From positions 47,222,033-47,286,032 of the forward strand of contig JAYGXS010000005.1 of the NCBI GenBank assembly GCA_036362985.1: a stretch of 64,000 bases of DNA. The letters run 5' to 3'. Shown in pieces: positions 10,206 to 22,800 of this stretch. This DNA comes from Ligula intestinalis (taxonomy: Eukaryota; Platyhelminthes; Cestoda; Diphyllobothriidea; Diphyllobothriidae). Below the pieces are notes generated by a model. The model was not told the origin of the DNA. It made no database searches and worked only from the letters and a program-made list of their open reading frames with translations. The translations under genes were made by a program, and so were the position numbers. Positions within the stretch are counted from its first letter, which is position 1. Every line of letters begins with the position of its first letter.

Positions 10206-13200
10206 CGATAAAGTTCAGAGAAGCACAACATAAGGGAAGTTTTTAGCATACTCTGGAAGCCAATGGCTGAACATACAACATCAGCAAGCAGGAATGACGC
10301 CGGTCCATTTAAGGGAACCCGGCCACTTCGGCAAGTTCCAAAAGACAACAATCATCACAAGCAGTGATAACGAGGTGAACTGCAAGCTGCGCTGGGCATA
10401 TTTCTCCAGACGGCAGTCCTTTGGCAAGCGCAGTGACTCCCTTCCCGATAATCAGCCATGAAATTGCAGAGTTCGGGGCCGGGTGGGGTGGATGAGTGAA
10501 GTGGAGGGGTGACAGGTGAACTCCGTTCCCGTGAAAACATCACTGCACTCAATTCCCTAGACAATACTAGGCTAATTATCAACACAACAGAGGAAGTCAT
10601 CGTATAAGAGTAATCCGATATGTGAGGGAGGGATCCTTCAGTGCACTAGGTACGACTGCCGCTGGCGATTGAATGGTAGCTGAATCCATCGCTACTTATC
10701 TACGGCTGTCACTGAGGATGAACTCGAGTGAGAATCCAAATGTACAGGCGACTAGACGTCTTCTTCTAGTGATCACATTTCATTCTTCGGAGAACTAACC
10801 TGCCAGCCCTGGATGCGGAATTTGACTCATTTTCAAGAATTGGTCGTAACTGAAGTTTTGGTCAACCTAACTTTTGACCTCAGAATTCACTTTAATCCAC
10901 TATTTTGCGGACGGAGTTCCCGCTTACATAAGCGATTTCTAAAGTTATTGAATCTATGTTTAGCTATTTGATACTAGCATCGAGGAGTAGTAAAGGCTAA
11001 TAAGTTTTAACCCTAACGGCTGCGATCTTTCACGCCCGGTTCCATGGGACAGAAGAGAAGTATTGGGAAAGACAGGGTGGTAGAAACGATGTATTGTGTA
11101 CACTAGAGTTAGGAGAAAGTTGCCACTCAGTCTGGTATGCCGTTCGACCATGAGGGCCGTTTGAGAACGCGGCGTTGTCACATCCGCCCACTTATAGCGA
11201 AATCCTAAGCATCCGTCAGTGCAGGAATTGTCACAAGGTCCCAGAGCGAGCCTCGTGTAAGTCAGTTTAAGGACGCTGATTGGTCCGACCAGTCTGGGGT
11301 GCGTTTGTGCGCCCCATTCGCGTGAGAGCGAAGGTTGCGCGTCGCATGCGGACATCAGCCATCGCGCTGGATCAAGCGCGAGTGAGCGACTAAGATTTTC
11401 ACTGCAAGACTACGTCTGTGGCGTCAAGAGTTACGAGAGCATTGAGCAGCAGCGACCACTGCACTAGTGTGAAGCACATCTCTTGGCCTGCCTGCGCACA
11501 CACTTTATCCAAATAAGTTCCAAAAATATGGTCTGACTGAGGCCTTACGATGTGTTTGATACAAAGGCTCTCGACAACCTGCATGCAGAGACACCGATCT
11601 AAAAGAAACTTGATGTGATTTTAGTAGTGTACAGATTTAGCCGGGTTCCAAACAGGCTTCAGATGGCAGCTCAAATATTATCTTTAAAGTGTTACTTAAG
11701 TGTTGATCGTATACCGTCCCCACCGCCCGTTCGGCTCTCTCGCCTTCTAATCTCCTTTGCCCACAATCCTTCTGGCTCCACACTGCAGCAAGAAACAACT
11801 GTTTTAAGAGCTACTTGCTATTGTCTCCCCTGCCCCTCTGGTTCGATTACAGCTGTCACCAACGCTGACCTCAAACACTTGTAATTCCCACCCCTTGCCG
11901 GCACAGTAGTGCCTCTGTTCACGTCCACCCCCTCCCTTCGCGCTGGTGTTTTCAGACCAATCCCAAGGCCACAGGAATGGCCTTCTGAAATCATACAAAA
12001 GCAGACCCACGCCCCCTCTCCCACTAACATACACAAGCTTTCCTAGGACTAGTTTCGCCCTGCGTGGCGTAATTGTTAAACTGGCTTTGTTCCTTTGCAT
12101 AGAGTCAAGCGAGTTGGCCGACTCCCTTCGTTCTTGACTTTGTGTATTGTTGAAGCTTGTACTTTGCTTATCCTTTACCATTCGCTTCATAAACCATACT
12201 GCCTTGATAGCTGTTATCCCTGGGTTTAAAGTGCGTGTGGTTGCTGGATACAGAGATAGAGAATTCAAGACGAAACACAGACAGATACCCTTTGTTAAAG
12301 TAAAATGTTTGTGGAGGTCCTAATTTGCTGTGAAACGAGTACCACCGAGAATAAATTGTATATATCTACTGCAAAATATAGGGAAACTGAAAATCGATGG
12401 TAACGAGGCTAACTACTCACCTAGCCGTTTTTGAAAGTATGTTTGCTGTAGGCATTCAGAACGAGGCTCGCCTAAAAGCCAGCAACCGGACGTTACCTTT
12501 TGGTTAGGTTGCAAAATAATTGATATCACGACACTGCTTAGGATATTTGTTCAAATTAAAAACGAAGCTTCGGCTGACATTTCATGAGATAAAAATTCAC
12601 CGTAGTTTTATTCGTAGAACGTGATAACTGTCCATTCAGAAATTTTGGAGATAGGTACTTGTTTCCTTTTTAGGTCCAGTTGCACCTAAGGCATCGAGTT
12701 GAGCACGCGATTCATTCGTAAGGGAACCCAGGGACACCTGTGGGCCTGAATACTTTTTAGATTCAGAAATATTAATTAAGGATGGTTGTAGTATTGCGAA
12801 TCGTGCAACTGAAGCTCAATATATTTCAGTCAGGTCAGGATGCCAACCTTCGAACCAGCTTTCTCTTGACCGCCTGAAAGATTATTTAATGTACAAATGT
12901 ACTAAAGTTGTATTATTTACTGTACAAAATCGCTACTTACCTGGTAATGCTCGATCACCTCAGTTCCTCTCACGTCTTCTCCCTCACCCCGTTATGACCG
13001 ACTGCTACCCTGTGCTTTGATCCCCCCCCCTTTTTATTACACTTAACAGGCTTTTATCGTAACCTGAACTGCCTTGCTGTGATAAATACCTCCCCACTCC
13101 TCTACCCCTCACTATGCACGCACATTTTTTTCTTATGTTTCCAATCCTATTTACCTTTTAAGCTTAAACCTTCTTATTGGACAGTTAATTTACTATAATA

Positions 13201-14769
13201 ACAGGCAATGATCGTTTGCAGATAAATTAGAGGTCACGCAATTTTATTGAGTCAATAAATTCTGCTCAACTCATCATCTTCGCCTTGTTTAAATGATATG
13301 CTTTTTCTCATTGATTTTCATTGCTCTTATAAATTAAAATTTATGTTTTTAGAATAAAATATGCACAAAAGTATCCTTCAAGGCTGACTTTTGGTAAAAA
13401 AATTGTGCTTCCTTCAACTTGTGTACCTGCAGAAAGAGTATATTTCTGTTTAAAAAAGTTTCTTATTTTGAGATTTTTTATGACCACGAAATGTCAATGC
13501 ATAAGGTAACATATCGGTGCATTTTAAATGCTGTCTTTAAATTATCCAACCTGGTACACATCCTAAGCAACATTTTATGAGAGCTAGATGATGCTTCCCT
13601 CATACTCTAGGGAAGCATTAACTTAACCTAAGGCAGAATGTGTACAGCGTATATTTTTGAGACCTTGAATTTAACTGTAATGCCCGGTAGGGTTAAAAGC
13701 CTTCAACAATTTAGAAGTGGTTTTAAGGCATAAAGGAACCCTTTCCAGAAGTATAGAATTTGAAGTATGCGTAATTCGCTATCAAAAGGGTCCAAGGAAT
13801 AATATTTTGCAAGTATTTTCTGAAGAATAGAGTAAAATGTTTGAGAGCAATGAAAATCAATGAGAAGCATGTTTTCTACTGAAAAAAGCCGTTTTTTTCA
13901 GAGTAGCACTTTTGTAGGCGGTCAGACAGATGCTCGTTTTAGCACCCACAAGCTGATATGACTAACGTATGCTGTACGATGATCCCTATTACAATGCTGT
14001 TTGAACAATTTTAGAGCTTTGACTGACTTTTCAATAGGCAGAGGATCCACTGTAAATAATAATATGCGTAGTGAACAACCCCGGGTAAAGTAACGGCATA
14101 ATGCGCTCGTGCAGATTTACTGTTGACCTGCAGTAAAGGGTAATTTCCATGCAAAAAGTTAGCGTTAAGCCGGCAAGGAACTAAATCGCATGCAGAGCAA
14201 GACATAACGTTTTAATAGGTAACGAAACGAATGGCACGAGCATAAAAACCACCTTGCGTTGAGCATAACAACCCTTTAATCAACTATTAGGACAAATAAA
14301 GCTCTCCGCTGGCAGATGGCAATAGATGATAGAGGTTTTGTCAAGTGCCCTACGGACCGCCCCACCCTAGCAACACTTTATTGATGGCTAATTGGTCCGT
14401 TAGGGCGGGTGAACGAAAAATTATATATTTTGAATAAATATGCACTCAAATGATTCAGAAAAAGGTCAAAGGAGAATATGCCATTTGTAAGCTTACATTT
14501 TAAGGCCACCTGCCGATCACGGGCTGATTTTTGATGTCAGGCAATCATTCCATCAGAAAATTCAAGCTCTGTTTTCTCGGCGGATATCTCAACAAGGCAA
14601 GATCAAATAATTTTGCAGTATTTAATAATTCCATTTAATTTCGAGACTTCTTATTTAACTGCATACGGTCATTGTTTATTAATAAGATAAAAGAAACTGT
14701 TGAATTAAGTATCGACATAGAGGGCTTAAACCTGATAGGTAAAAAGGGCAACAGTAGTTTAAGTAGCGT

Positions 14770-14872
14770 ACCTCATATGCACCTAGTCACAGGATGTTAT
14801 GCAACGGAAACGGTGGTTATAGGGATTTTATCGGGATAAATTCAAATAGGCAGTGGAATATACTTTAATCAT
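14770..14872 (-). repeat. dispersed repeat C, copy 2 (reverse)
   Basis: Read on the minus strand it carries ATTAAAGTATATTCCACTG and CCCTATAACCACCGTTT, the words that define the copies at 3722-3860 and 39005-39140. Confidence 0.55.
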
Positions 14873-15369
14873 TGCTATATGCATTTTTAGTTTATTGTAT
14901 TGAGGAATTTTGTTGCCTTATATCTGTAGATGTTTCTAATCTATGCTATTGTTTAACGTATTGCGGTAACAAACGGTTAGCAAAATGCGGGTTACTTGAA
15001 ATTCCTAAAAAATAGAAATATCTGTAAGGATGTCATCTGCTTTAACTTATCTAAGGTCAAACATACCGTTCTGGAGTTAGATTTGTATAGTCCGCGCCGC
15101 AAAGTGCCTCGCGCATCTTCAATTTGCATGCGGAACAACACTCTCAGCGGCCGCGGGAAACAAATTCAACTACGATTTTCCACTTCACACCCCTTTAAAT
15201 TTCTTTCACTGCCGATCCTAGTTCTCCACTCCCAAAACTCCTATAATCACCGTCTACATAGGAAACAAATGGTGGACTAGGTGTATATGAGGTGTAGTAC
15301 TTACATTAATTGTGCCGTAAATATAGCAGAAGTTCATAAGAAGACGACTCAATCGTTGGGACAATGCTT

Positions 15370-15425
15370 TCATTTGCCTGACGTTTCGAATCCCCCGTCT
15401 TAGATGCGGGTGCGCATGTTAAGTG
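15370..15425 (-). other. PLE-type end, degenerate
   Basis: The minus strand reads ATTCGAAACGTCAGGCAAAT, close to the TTCGAAACG.CAGGCGAATA tail of the PLE ends at 36.4, 58.9 and 62.7 kb. The CTGATGA box is lost. This is a short remnant. Confidence 0.45.
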
Positions 15426-16849
15426 GCAGAGTAGAGGCAGGCAGTTATCAAAGCAAGGTAATTCAGGTGGACGGGGGCTTACATACTCTATCGCTTGTTA
15501 CCATGGCAATGCGAGACTGACCACGTGATCCAACTGCTTATAGATTTCTGGTTCTCTTTTCGGCATTGCAGCGGCCCACGCAAATCACAAGAGATGCCTA
15601 GTCGCCGTCCGAAGTACGACCTTCAATGCAGTCTTTGGGTCGGTCGTATGGCCGGTGTATAGACAAAGTTAATAATATTCTGTGCAAGTCTGCGTAAACT
15701 CTTGTTTTCTCTCGCATGCGTGCTCTGTGTTGCTCCTGCTCGCTGTGGCTTCGTGTTGCTTGCCCAGCTCGCCTCAGTGTCTGTTGCGGCTTGCTTCAGC
15801 GTTTGCTGCGGCTGTTGGAGCAGGTGGTGCCCATCGTTGAAATGGACGGGGGAACTGTCGTATGGCCGGTATCCGCTAGGTGCTTTTTAATTGATCTCTT
15901 GGGTATTTTATTTTCTGTCCCAAGCGGCCACTTCGGCATATGTACGGCTGTCCAACGTATTTGCATCCGTAATTGCATGCAAACGCATAAATACGCAGTT
16001 TTATGTGGCATGCAAAGGCAATATGTCTTTATTTAGTCTAACTGGAATAGCCGTTGCTGTGCTTATGAACTAAAATTAAAAGGCGGTGCACTTTCTTTAG
16101 TCCAAGCATCGAAGCCGTCGCTGCTGCTGCTGCTATTGCTGCTATCTTTACCTATCAACTTTCAGCCTTAAGGGCTGACAATTAATTAGAGCATCGGCAG
16201 CAAGTCATGAAATGATATGACGCCGTTAAATCTTGAAACCCCCTCGTTGTCTCTAGCTTTTTCAAATTATTCCTTCATCCTGCTGGAAGCTGGTAAACTG
16301 CGCAGATATCTTATTACAGTGAAAAAAGCTACGCTTTGCGCGGCCGCGACCTCCGTGCGTCTACGGCGATTTTTTCCCGGCATAAGGCCGTAAGGCGTGC
16401 CGGCAGTTTGGTTAAACCGCACATTCCTGCTGCTGCAGGCTAGGCAAGCACTTGTCCAGTCCAGAATATATGTCTAGTTTTTTGACTCAACCATGCCAGC
16501 TTCTAGCCTTCTTTTATCCAACACTCTCCGTTCGCACCAAAAGCGGTAGGAACACACACACACATACTTTCACACACAACCGAGTTCGACGGCCGGCGCG
16601 GGCTTAACTTGACGCTTCTAACAACAACAAAAACAACAACCAGCGCTCCACTGGGATGCTCATGAAGTTGTGCCAGCAAACGACAGTGACTACTGTAGCA
16701 ACCAATCCGCGTTTGTTTAGGCAAAGTGCCTATAAGGAAAGGCTGTAACTGCACACAGGCCAGTTAACCCAGAAGACGTCTACTAAATACTCTGATCTGT
16801 CTGTGAAGAGGTTGACTAACACTCAGTGATAAGACTTGATCGTCGCCAT

Positions 16850-16852
16850 ATG
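16850..16852 (+). CDS. myosin light chain exon 1: start codon only
   Basis: The coding part of this exon is just ATG, followed at once by the donor GTAAGC. The next exon supplies A-G-L-S-K-S in frame. The 5' untranslated leader lies to the left, extent unknown. Confidence 0.65.
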
Positions 16853-19800
16853 GTAAGCAAGGTTTTGTTTTAAATTGCTAACTTTCTTCTCAGGCGGGTC
16901 TGTCAAAGTCGGAAGTTGATGGTAAGTGCAGGAATAGCAGTAGTAGATGCCTTTTTGATATTTCATTTTAATCATATGTTTGCCCACCGTCTCTTTATGC
17001 CGCTCTCTTCGTTTCTTCCGCATGCTCATTAAGCATGCCATCCGCTTGGATAAGGCAGGGGGATTTTAGAGCACCACAGCAATTTGTTTATTGCTCTGAC
17101 CTTTCCAACTCTTACAGGAGTCCACCTTTAGAGATACGAAACAGCAAAACAAGGGATTTTATTGTAGTGGGTGAACGCCAATCTATTATCAGTTTTAGCA
17201 GGTCTTCATGGGCTATGAAACAGCAATCAAAATTTCTGGAATGGGAGGAACAGTTATAGGGGTATACGTTACTTAACTGTCACTGATGTCAATGGCCGTC
17301 AGCAACGAACACGGGGCAGTTATAGAGGATTCGCACCAATTAATTGTCACTGACAGTTAACTGACGTTTACTTCCTATTATTGACCCCCTTACCGTTCTT
17401 TTTGATTGCCTTTTCTTACCCATGAAGACCGCTGATAGCTGATTGGCGCACACTAACTATAATTACCCCTTTTTCTTGCTGCTCCTCATCTAAGAAGATG
17501 GGCTCCTGTAAAACTTTGAGGGCTCAGGACAATAAACAAACGGCTCTGGTACTCGCAAATTCTTATTCCTTATCCATGCAAATACCTGGAACGCGATCTT
17601 TTCATCCATTAGCTATCCTAACTGGTGGGTTTTGATGCTCAAAACCATGCGCAAACATTTATCTTCTTTTCACGCTAACACAGACACGTTACCATCCCCC
17701 CCCCCCTCCGCACCGGTAAACTAGGAGGGCTTCCTCAAAATTACAGGAATTAGGACTATTGCTGAGTCAAAGCCCTACCCTTAACCTAAGCCCTAACCAT
17801 TAACCTAACTTTAACCCCAACTACTACCTGAAGCGTATCAAACACCCTGCCTGAACGCTAGCCCTAACCCGAGCCTTACAAATATTTCTAAACTCCCTAG
17901 AAATTACCTCAAAGTCCAAGAGAAGTTCCATTTGCTCTACCTTGTTCTTTTCCCATTCCAACTTGCAATCATCACTGCTTTCAGAAGCATAAGTCCCCTT
18001 CTGCATGCATAGATATCCGGGAGGTGTTTGACCTCTTCGACTTTTGGGACGGGCGAGATGGCATGGTGGACGCAAGTAAGGTACCGGATCTCCTTCGCTG
18101 CACCGGAATTAATCCAACAAACGCAATCTGTCTGAAAAATGGAGCTTGCAAAAATCCAGGTACGTAAATTTGTTTCAGTACAGAATATTATTCGAGGTTA
18201 ATGACACTACGCTGTAATTACGGAGACAGAATATCCCAGTGAAACTCAGTGATTTTCACTACCAAGCTTGTATTTGTGGATGATTGATGATGATTTTAAA
18301 AATGACCAGCTTAACTACTTAAGCAATGTAAATTCGTTACCTTAAAATTGGAAGCTCTGCAGTTGAAAGTAAAAAAAATTAAGACTGACTTAAGCTTACA
18401 ATCAAAGTCCGGATAGAGAGGTAAGCAGTCAAAATAACTTTGAGTGAACAATTTAGTGTCGCATAATTAGACGCTTAGTTTAAGGTCTCTTAAACCCTAA
18501 CACATCGCCAGAAGCACCTTTAAAAATCCACTCCCAAAAACCGAAAGGCTCTGTTCCATTCAAATTATTATTAAATATAACGAAACCTTAGAAAAAAGAG
18601 CTACTGTTCACTTCTATGGCTTTTGCATTAGGTACCCAACGACAAAATTCCACATGTATATTCAAATGCGACTTCCTACAAAATGTCTATCCCCATACTT
18701 GTTTTGCGCGTGCCTAGCAAACATCCATTAATGCGTTTGCGTAAGCATTTATAAAAAAAAGCTATTTGTATTTCTATCTGAAGTCGGCGATGCTCAGCTA
18801 ATAATTGTGCTACTACAAATGGATCTATATTTGTAATAATGTTGTACAGAAGATAAATTGGCTATCATACGTTTGTATTCGATAAAGTTTAGTCTGGCTT
18901 TTATATTTATATGGTAAGTAAGTGAGAAATTGACGAGAATTTATCGAAAACACACGTGCGTTCGCCAATTTATCTTTTGCAATTTAAAGGGGAATTTTCA
19001 CAAATTTAAAATAATAATTTGATTTGTTACTTTATCGGCGAACAGGGGAGAACAGATTATACTAATATCTTGATGGTAGGTTTGAACAGTTAACTGAGAA
19101 GCGATCAGGTCAGGATTTCAATGTGGTTCGGGAACGGACCGTAGTTCCGGTATTCGATGCCACTGCGTTAAAGTTGGGAGGGGCTCTATTCAAGCCAAGT
19201 GTCACGGCACGCTTTTGGGCGGCTCTAGCTGCGCCAGCCACCTACGGTGCGGCAGATGCAGCGCAAGCCTACACTGACTATCCTATAATTCACGTGCAAG
19301 CCACCGTTTCTCAGTCTCCAAGCTGTAGTGCATATGGTAGACCTCACCCGAATCGATGGTCGAACTTTCGTGCCAAACACATCGGCTGCTTATACATTTT
19401 ATCACCGTCCAAGCCTGAAGTCGGCCATGGAAGGCGAACTGCCTGTACCAACGTCCTTTGACAACAAAACGGTGGATTCACCCACTTCCTCGGATGTTAC
19501 TAGCACCCATTGGTGTAGACCTTTAGAATACTTTGCTGGTGCCAGAAGAACAGTTTGGCAGACTTCTTTGGCTTTGGCTTGCTGGCTCGTATTGGTAAGC
19601 TGGGCGAGAATTGAACTTCAGGTCAATCGAGTTTAACCTTAACTCATGTAGACAAGTACGTCGAATTCTACCTTAAAAACGGCTCACAAGTTACTTTTAC
19701 ATGTAGTTTGGTAACCTAATGATTAAGTATCGACAACAGATGTGTGACAGTTGAAACCAGAACTTTTATATTTGCAAAGGAATTTCTCTTTGAGTGCTTT

Positions 19801-22800
19801 GTTCTTGAATAGAAACAATAACAAGAAATGGAGAATGATGTCCATCAACAGTTTCTTATATGGGAGAGGATAAGGAAGCCTGTTGTCTACTTAGATTTAT
19901 TTGGGCGTGGTTAGCAGTTTTTGAGTGAGTTGCATTTCATACTTCTCAGTGCAGTGCAATGGCTGACATGTTTTGCAGATGATTTGTAGGTTTCAAAGAC
20001 GCGCTAAAGTGCGGCCCTGTAGGAGTTAAAAGTAAGGCGCCAGGGTTTCCGCCATGCAGTGACATGTATTGAAATATATTCAAGTGTCATGCTGCACAAG
20101 AAAATGCAATTTAAAATAAAAAATCTTGATTTTTTAACTCAAAATTAACAAAGCAAGCGCAAAGATTATCCTTAAGAACAAAATAAATATATCCCACCAC
20201 CCTTGTTTACCCTCCTAAAAGCTCATTTTGTATAACGACAAAGGGATGTGTGTGTTACGCCTCCCCTTCAACAGGCTACGTGTTCGACGCTCTAAATGGT
20301 AAGCACAGTTTAGATATCACATGATCACTAACTTCTGTACTACCCAAAAATGTAATGATAGCAGATAATAATAACCACTAAAATCCTACTTTGGGTCCTA
20401 AATCAGCATGCGAAAGCCCCACCCCTCTGTTATAGAGGACCAGGTATGTCAAAGAGTATCCAGTCTGAGCAACAAAAAGGAAAGGAAAAAATAAAAATGA
20501 AAAATAAGTTTTATAAAAGTAGAAAAATCAGGAATATAACTCCAGAACGATATGTTTGACCTCAGGCAAGTTGAAGTAGACGACCTGCTAACCAAAAATA
20601 TTTTTTCACGAATCTCGAGAGACCCAATAAACTATAAAGTATGAGTAAGTAAAAAAATTTCCCAAATTTTTCACACTCAATAAACCTTAAGTTAGTAAGA
20701 AATGTTGGCTCACTTTTTGCTTATTTATGGCGCGCTATTTCGTTGCGAAAACATCAGATTATTTCAACAATTTCTGGGAGCCAAAGTAGTATTTTATCTA
20801 ATAACCACTAAAGACAGGAAGGCATCATCTGAGACCAGTTGTTAATTTGCCCAACCATTTACTTTACAAGTGCCCAGAATTTGAAAAGCAGGTTAAATGA
20901 TACTATCTACGTAGTTGATACACAGATACCCATCTAGAACTAAAATATGCTGTAAATAAAGTAGCTCCTGATAAATCGTGTCGTCTGGATTCTTTCAAAA
21001 TATATAGTTCAGTGGATGCGCTATCTTAACAGGTTTCCTCTTATCGCCTTTACCGTAAAACAGAACTCGTGTGGGTGAGGTTGTCTCTAGGGGCCGGAAT
21101 TTTTCCTAGCCTAGAACAACTATCTACTTTCAAAATTTAAGTAGGCTTACTTTTCCAGAATACAAATTTTTCCAGCCATCCCAATTTTTGCGCACACGTT
21201 CGTGCTCCTTACCGCGAACCATATCATTAATTTTATCAGCGATTTCAAGGAACAATTTAATTAAATTTAGTCCACTTATTTCATTTATTAACATGCACTT
21301 CGTTAAGGAGACACAGTAATTACCTGGTTATTCCCCATATGTCTGTCTGGCTTCCTACTTCACGCACACTTTTGCTGGTATTTCATTGGTCGCCAGCGCA
21401 GAGGCTCGGCTTTGCGTGTCCTTGAGACCATACATTCAATTCCTTGAATATTTTTCGTCCAATTACCTTTCGCGGCTTGATTTTCTTGGTTTCCACGCTG
21501 CTTTTTTCCCTTTTATTACTCAAAAAACCAATTGTTTAGCCGATTTTTAGTTCAGTAAAACAAATTAAGGCGTTCCTACGTAATTATCTTAGTTTTTGGA
21601 ATTATTTCACTCTCTTTCTCTTCCCCTGATATGCCATACCTATACTTTCCCCTATTACCACTCTACCGTCTTGGAGTTGGGCGCGCTTCGCGCGCACTCA
21701 CACGACCCCATAACACAATCCTACCCTTGTGTGTTCTGTGATACTATAGTGACACCTATAAACTATCCTTACTCGCTAAACCGACACGCAAGTCGGAGCA
21801 GGGAATGTCGCATGCATGTTAGCATGGGCCGCCTTAACAAATGTCACATATGAAGATGCGATTGCACACCTAGACTTACAGTTACGTCACGAGAAACAGC
21901 TTTGTCTGGCCCCGTCTCGGGTCTTCTTGACGTGGTTGTGGGTTCGGGCTCAAAAAGACGCGGAAAGCGAGTGTACATAAGATCTTGCGCCACTCTACTT
22001 TCACTAGAAATTACTGCATGTGTCCGTCGCTGTCTCAACTTAGTAATGGGAACACGGTGGACACCTTCTGAATTGAAAATCGATTTCTGGTATGCGTATA
22101 TGTGTGTTTGCGTACACCCACCTCAGGCGACCGATCAGCTAGGCCAGGGGTCGGTAACCTTTTTGAGACAGAGAGCCAGGAAAGCAATTACTTGAAAGTT
22201 CATTTCAGTCAGAGCCAGATAATATATTTTAAGATTGAGTTTAATTAAATTTGAGTATAATTAGCCTCTGGGTTTATTCATGAAGGAACTAAAATCACAA
22301 AATCTGAAGTTTCTTATTCCAATTTTACCGAAAAAGAGCCAGACGCAATCATCAAAATAGTCACACCTGGCCTGCAAGCCATGGGTTGCCAACCCCGGAG
22401 CTAAGCAGTGGCCTGGGGGAGAGAGAGAGTGAGGTCGAACCCCAGCGCATTTCTTTTCTCACTATGTATAATCATCCTGATGCAATACAAGCTATCGCAG
22501 TGCGCTTATCGCTGTGACTTAGAGGGTTGCCAACTGACCGGATAACCTGGACACCGCAGTCAGTCCAGTGTGTGTTGTTTGGAGTGACAAAATGTGGGCT
22601 AAAAGTCAGATCGCAATTGTTCCTTCCTAATGCGGCTTTTAGGGTGCTTCCAGAAGGAAGCCTAACTAGCAAGGTGTGTTGTTGGTCGCGCCAGCCGCCT
22701 GCGCCGTCCCCTAGCTCCGGTCTTCTAGAATTTTGTCTTGATATCGGGTCCTTGTGTTGGACTGGTGAGAGAGTGAGTAGATTCAAAATAATTCCGCGGG

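Larger units (their letters stand above)
7680..16840. other. long intergenic region, no gene recognised
   Basis: Nine kilobases without a protein I can support. Short ORFs are scattered on both strands but none shows a family signature or splice-linked partner. The region holds a poly-G run, two PLE-type ends and a repeat C copy (listed separately), a C9 run at about 13021, a (CTG)n-like patch near 16122-16145 and a (CA)n patch near 16555. The promoter and 5' untranslated region of the myosin light chain should lie at its right end. Confidence 0.4.

Noticed and set aside
9806..10351. A 181-codon minus-strand frame.
   Set aside because: It is held open by the poly-G tract, which reads as a proline run, and contains a PLE end; no protein family is visible.
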